Below, piece after piece: positions 61,975 through 64,000 of a stretch of DNA of 64,000 nucleotides (its first letter is position 1; each line of letters starts with the position of its first letter). The notes beneath the pieces were generated by a model, which saw only the letters and a list, made by a program, of their open reading frames with translations, had not been told where the DNA came from and made no database searches. The translations under genes and the position numbers were made by a program. This DNA is from Pythium myriotylum (lineage: Eukaryota > Oomycota > Peronosporomycetes > Pythiales > Pythiaceae): the NCBI GenBank assembly GCA_023091665.1, contig JALJCQ010000026.1, positions 1,178,001 through 1,242,000 on the forward strand, in the 5' to 3' direction.

Positions 61975-62565
61975 TTAGTGGGCCTCTTCAGCAGCTACGA
62001 GCGAGTCAAGACGTAGGTGCTGGTTCAATGGCTCCAAGGGCTCAGGGGTGAGCAGGCTCAGTAGAGAGTTCCAGTCCTCGTCGGTCAGCGTTGCAGCCGA
62101 CGTCTCTTCGGCCTCGGCGAGACCCATGGGCTCCTGCTTGACGGGACCTTCGGAACTGGGCTTCGGGACCAAGGGCCTCCCGCCCGCGGCCATGATCCAG
62201 CGGTATTTTGTGTGCGTGTAGGTCGGCGAGGACGCGGCTGACGACGACGAAGAGGAAGAAAACGAGGACGACGAGGCCGTGGGCGACACGGCGGTTGCCC
62301 GCTGGCGGTCGACCCAGCGCTTCTGGTTGGCGTTGGCCTTGTTGCGGTGGTAGGCGCAGTACCGGTGGAGCGCCCCGCTCGCCTTGCGCACCCGCGTGTT
62401 GCGGCACATCTTGCTCGGGTACCGGCAGCGCGTGTCTTCCCCCAGGAGCATGGCCATGGTCGCGACGCCACGTCGCCGTGGCTCGAACGTCGGCGACAGC
62501 AGCGACAACTCGTCGCCTGACGCTGACGCGGCGAAGCACGACGAATAAGAAGCCATTGGGGCCAT
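61975..62565 (-). CDS. WRC-like C3H zinc-motif protein, paralogue 4
   Basis: 196 residues from ATG 62565 (MAPMASYSSCFAASASG). The motif at about 47-85 reads CRYPSKMC, NTRVRKASGALHRYC and H, then RNKANANQKRWVDRQR, with the same spacing as its three neighbours. A serine run of about 15 follows. The C-terminus carries an acidic-hydrophobic segment, TLTDEDWNSLLSLLTPEPLE, typical in style of transcription activation domains, and a KQEP motif that could be a SUMO site. The combination of basic zinc motif and acidic tail makes a transcription factor the best guess. Confidence 0.75.
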   Translation of the reverse strand: MAPMASYSSCFAASASGDELSLLSPTFEPRRRGVATMAMLLGEDTRCRYPSKMCRNTRVRKASGALHRYCAYHRNKANANQKRWVDRQRATAVSPTASSSSFSSSSSSSAASSPTYTHTKYRWIMAAGGRPLVPKPSSEGPVKQEPMGLAEAEETSAATLTDEDWNSLLSLLTPEPLEPLNQHLRLDSLVAAEEAH

Positions 62566-64000
62566 ACTGTAGAGTGGGTGGCTGTGGGGTCGAGAGCAGA
62601 TTCGCGACTGCTGCGATCGTCTGCAAGTTATCGTGGCAAGCTTCCAACAGACGGATCGTCGGCTTTCGATACGTCGTGATTGGAAGCTGCCCTCTGGGTC
62701 AGAGCACTGAGGATCCAGTTGACGAACTGAACCCATCTGCCCACAAGTGCCCCCATCTTCGTTGCGCTCAGATCGCCAATCGAAGGGATCCGATTGTCGC
62801 AGTCTGTGATTTTACTTCAATTGGTCAGATCTCAAGTCTCCATCCCCAAAACAGTTGGCGCTTCTATAATTATCAAAGGTTTTTCGAATGTGAACGTCCG
62901 GAAATTCTTTGAATTTCCAAGCTCAGGCCCCGAACGCTGACGCCAGGCTCCACGGCAGCTTGCGCAAGAGTTATGCGCGGCTTCGCTCTTGTGAGGGGTG
63001 ATCCTCCGGCGTGTTGTCTGTCCTCAACTGGACGCTGCAACGGGCGATCGCCAGCAGGACACTCCCCACCGAGCGTCTTCTCCGTTGTCCACGACTGCTG
63101 CAGCCAGCGAGCGCCCGGTGAGGGTCGCCCGACGCTTCTTCGATCTGCTGGACGCTGGCGTGCGCGGCTGCGCTCTCCACTCGGCGTTCTGTCGCGAGGG
63201 TTCTTCGTTATACGTGGCTTTTCTGCGTGACCTCTGGTGTTCCACTAGATCACGTGGCCCGAGTCGTCCACTGCAAAGTGGCACGAGAAACGGTGCCTGT
63301 CGCTGTTGCACACAATTCGCAGAAACAAACGAATTATGCGCACTTTGAAGATCGACACAGATTTGTAAGCTGAATGAAAACGATTGCTGTGTGTGATGTC
63401 ACTTTCCCGGAAGGATTGCTGTCTCGGGGAAGAAAAGCTCCGGCTCCCTGAGAGCGGCTCAAGAGGTTCTCAACGAGACGGCGCGAAAACAATTCGCCGG
63501 TCCAGGGTGTTTATGAGCAACGCTGTCGTGGGGAATGGAGGGAGATTTTGTGAACGATGCATAGAGAATCCAAGGAGAGCCGGGCAGAAGTTGCTCTGCT
63601 TAGTGGAGTGCTGGGAAATTCGCGTCAATTGTTTCGTTGAGTAGGAAAGGGATCCTGTCGTCGACGAGAGAGAAGCCACAGCCACGCCATGCGACACTAT
63701 CGCTGGCTGAACGCAAAGCAGTCTTCACAGGGCCTCGAAGACATGCTCTGTGTCGAGTTGTTTCGCTCTGTGTGATTCGCAAGCTTGTTGAGGAATTGTG
63801 TCAACTCTTGAAGTGAAGGAGCCATCGATAACGACTACACAGGTGGGTGCCACGGATTATCGCCGCTTTGGTCTGAACGGATTTTTGATTGTCGTCAGTT
63901 CTGTGTCGTATCAGCCGCTGATCGTAGCGTACGGAACAATGGGGAAGCTTTTGCTTCAGTCGGTCCTCGACAGATGCCGCATCAACCGGGAATGGAGTGC
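62566..64000. other. Right-end region, nothing supported
   Basis: Short frames on both strands (for example 62998-63348, 63384-63644) lack motifs, ATG context or similarity to anything I recognise. A gene starting beyond the window cannot be excluded. Confidence 0.4.

Overview
The window is nuclear DNA of an oomycete, most likely of the Phytophthora/Pythium lineage. Support comes from three elicitin-like genes (a family restricted to these organisms), short GT-AG introns, high GC at third codon positions, and copies of the oomycete core promoter (an Inr of the type TCATT followed by CAATTT-like flanking sequence) 15-70 nt upstream of many start codons. Nothing looks bacterial, and I found no CRISPR array, rRNA or tRNA gene.

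Layout. (1) 1-20094, minus strand: about 20.6 head-to-tail copies of a 966-bp unit. As 966 = 3 x 322, the minus strand is open through the whole array with no stop that I could find. The frame starts at an ATG at 20094 followed by a signal peptide, so the array is the body of a giant secreted repeat protein of at least 6,698 residues that runs off the left edge. This is the most striking item in the window. (2) 21664-32219, peroxisome- and peptidase-related genes: an NADP-isocitrate dehydrogenase ending in the PTS1-like tripeptide SRL, a peroxisomal ABC subfamily D half-transporter, and an M3 metallopeptidase that converges on it. The ABC/M3 junction is duplicated. Each copy keeps one intact gene end and one relic, and a LINE-type retrotransposon remnant lies between them. 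(3) 32793-38729: an LEA_2/DUF3712-like membrane protein and a lineage-specific protein with a membrane hairpin and 44-residue repeats. (4) 39877-43918: a tandem pair of equilibrative nucleoside transporters. (5) 45395-50044: a HIG1-like mitochondrial protein, a probable PX-domain protein and a TKL-type protein kinase. (6) 51001-57924: a secreted cysteine/proline-repeat protein and three elicitin-like proteins with Thr- or Pro-rich tails, each ending in a cysteine. (7) 58420-62565: four tandem paralogues sharing an exactly spaced C-x6-C-x15-C-x2-H motif (WRC-like), probably nuclear regulators.

Spliced models were built by eye from GT-AG sites, reading frame and family conservation. Introns are about 50-120 nt. 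The genes form no operon. The visible themes are local tandem duplication (giant repeat, ABC/M3 junction, transporters, elicitins, zinc-finger cluster) and surface or secreted products.
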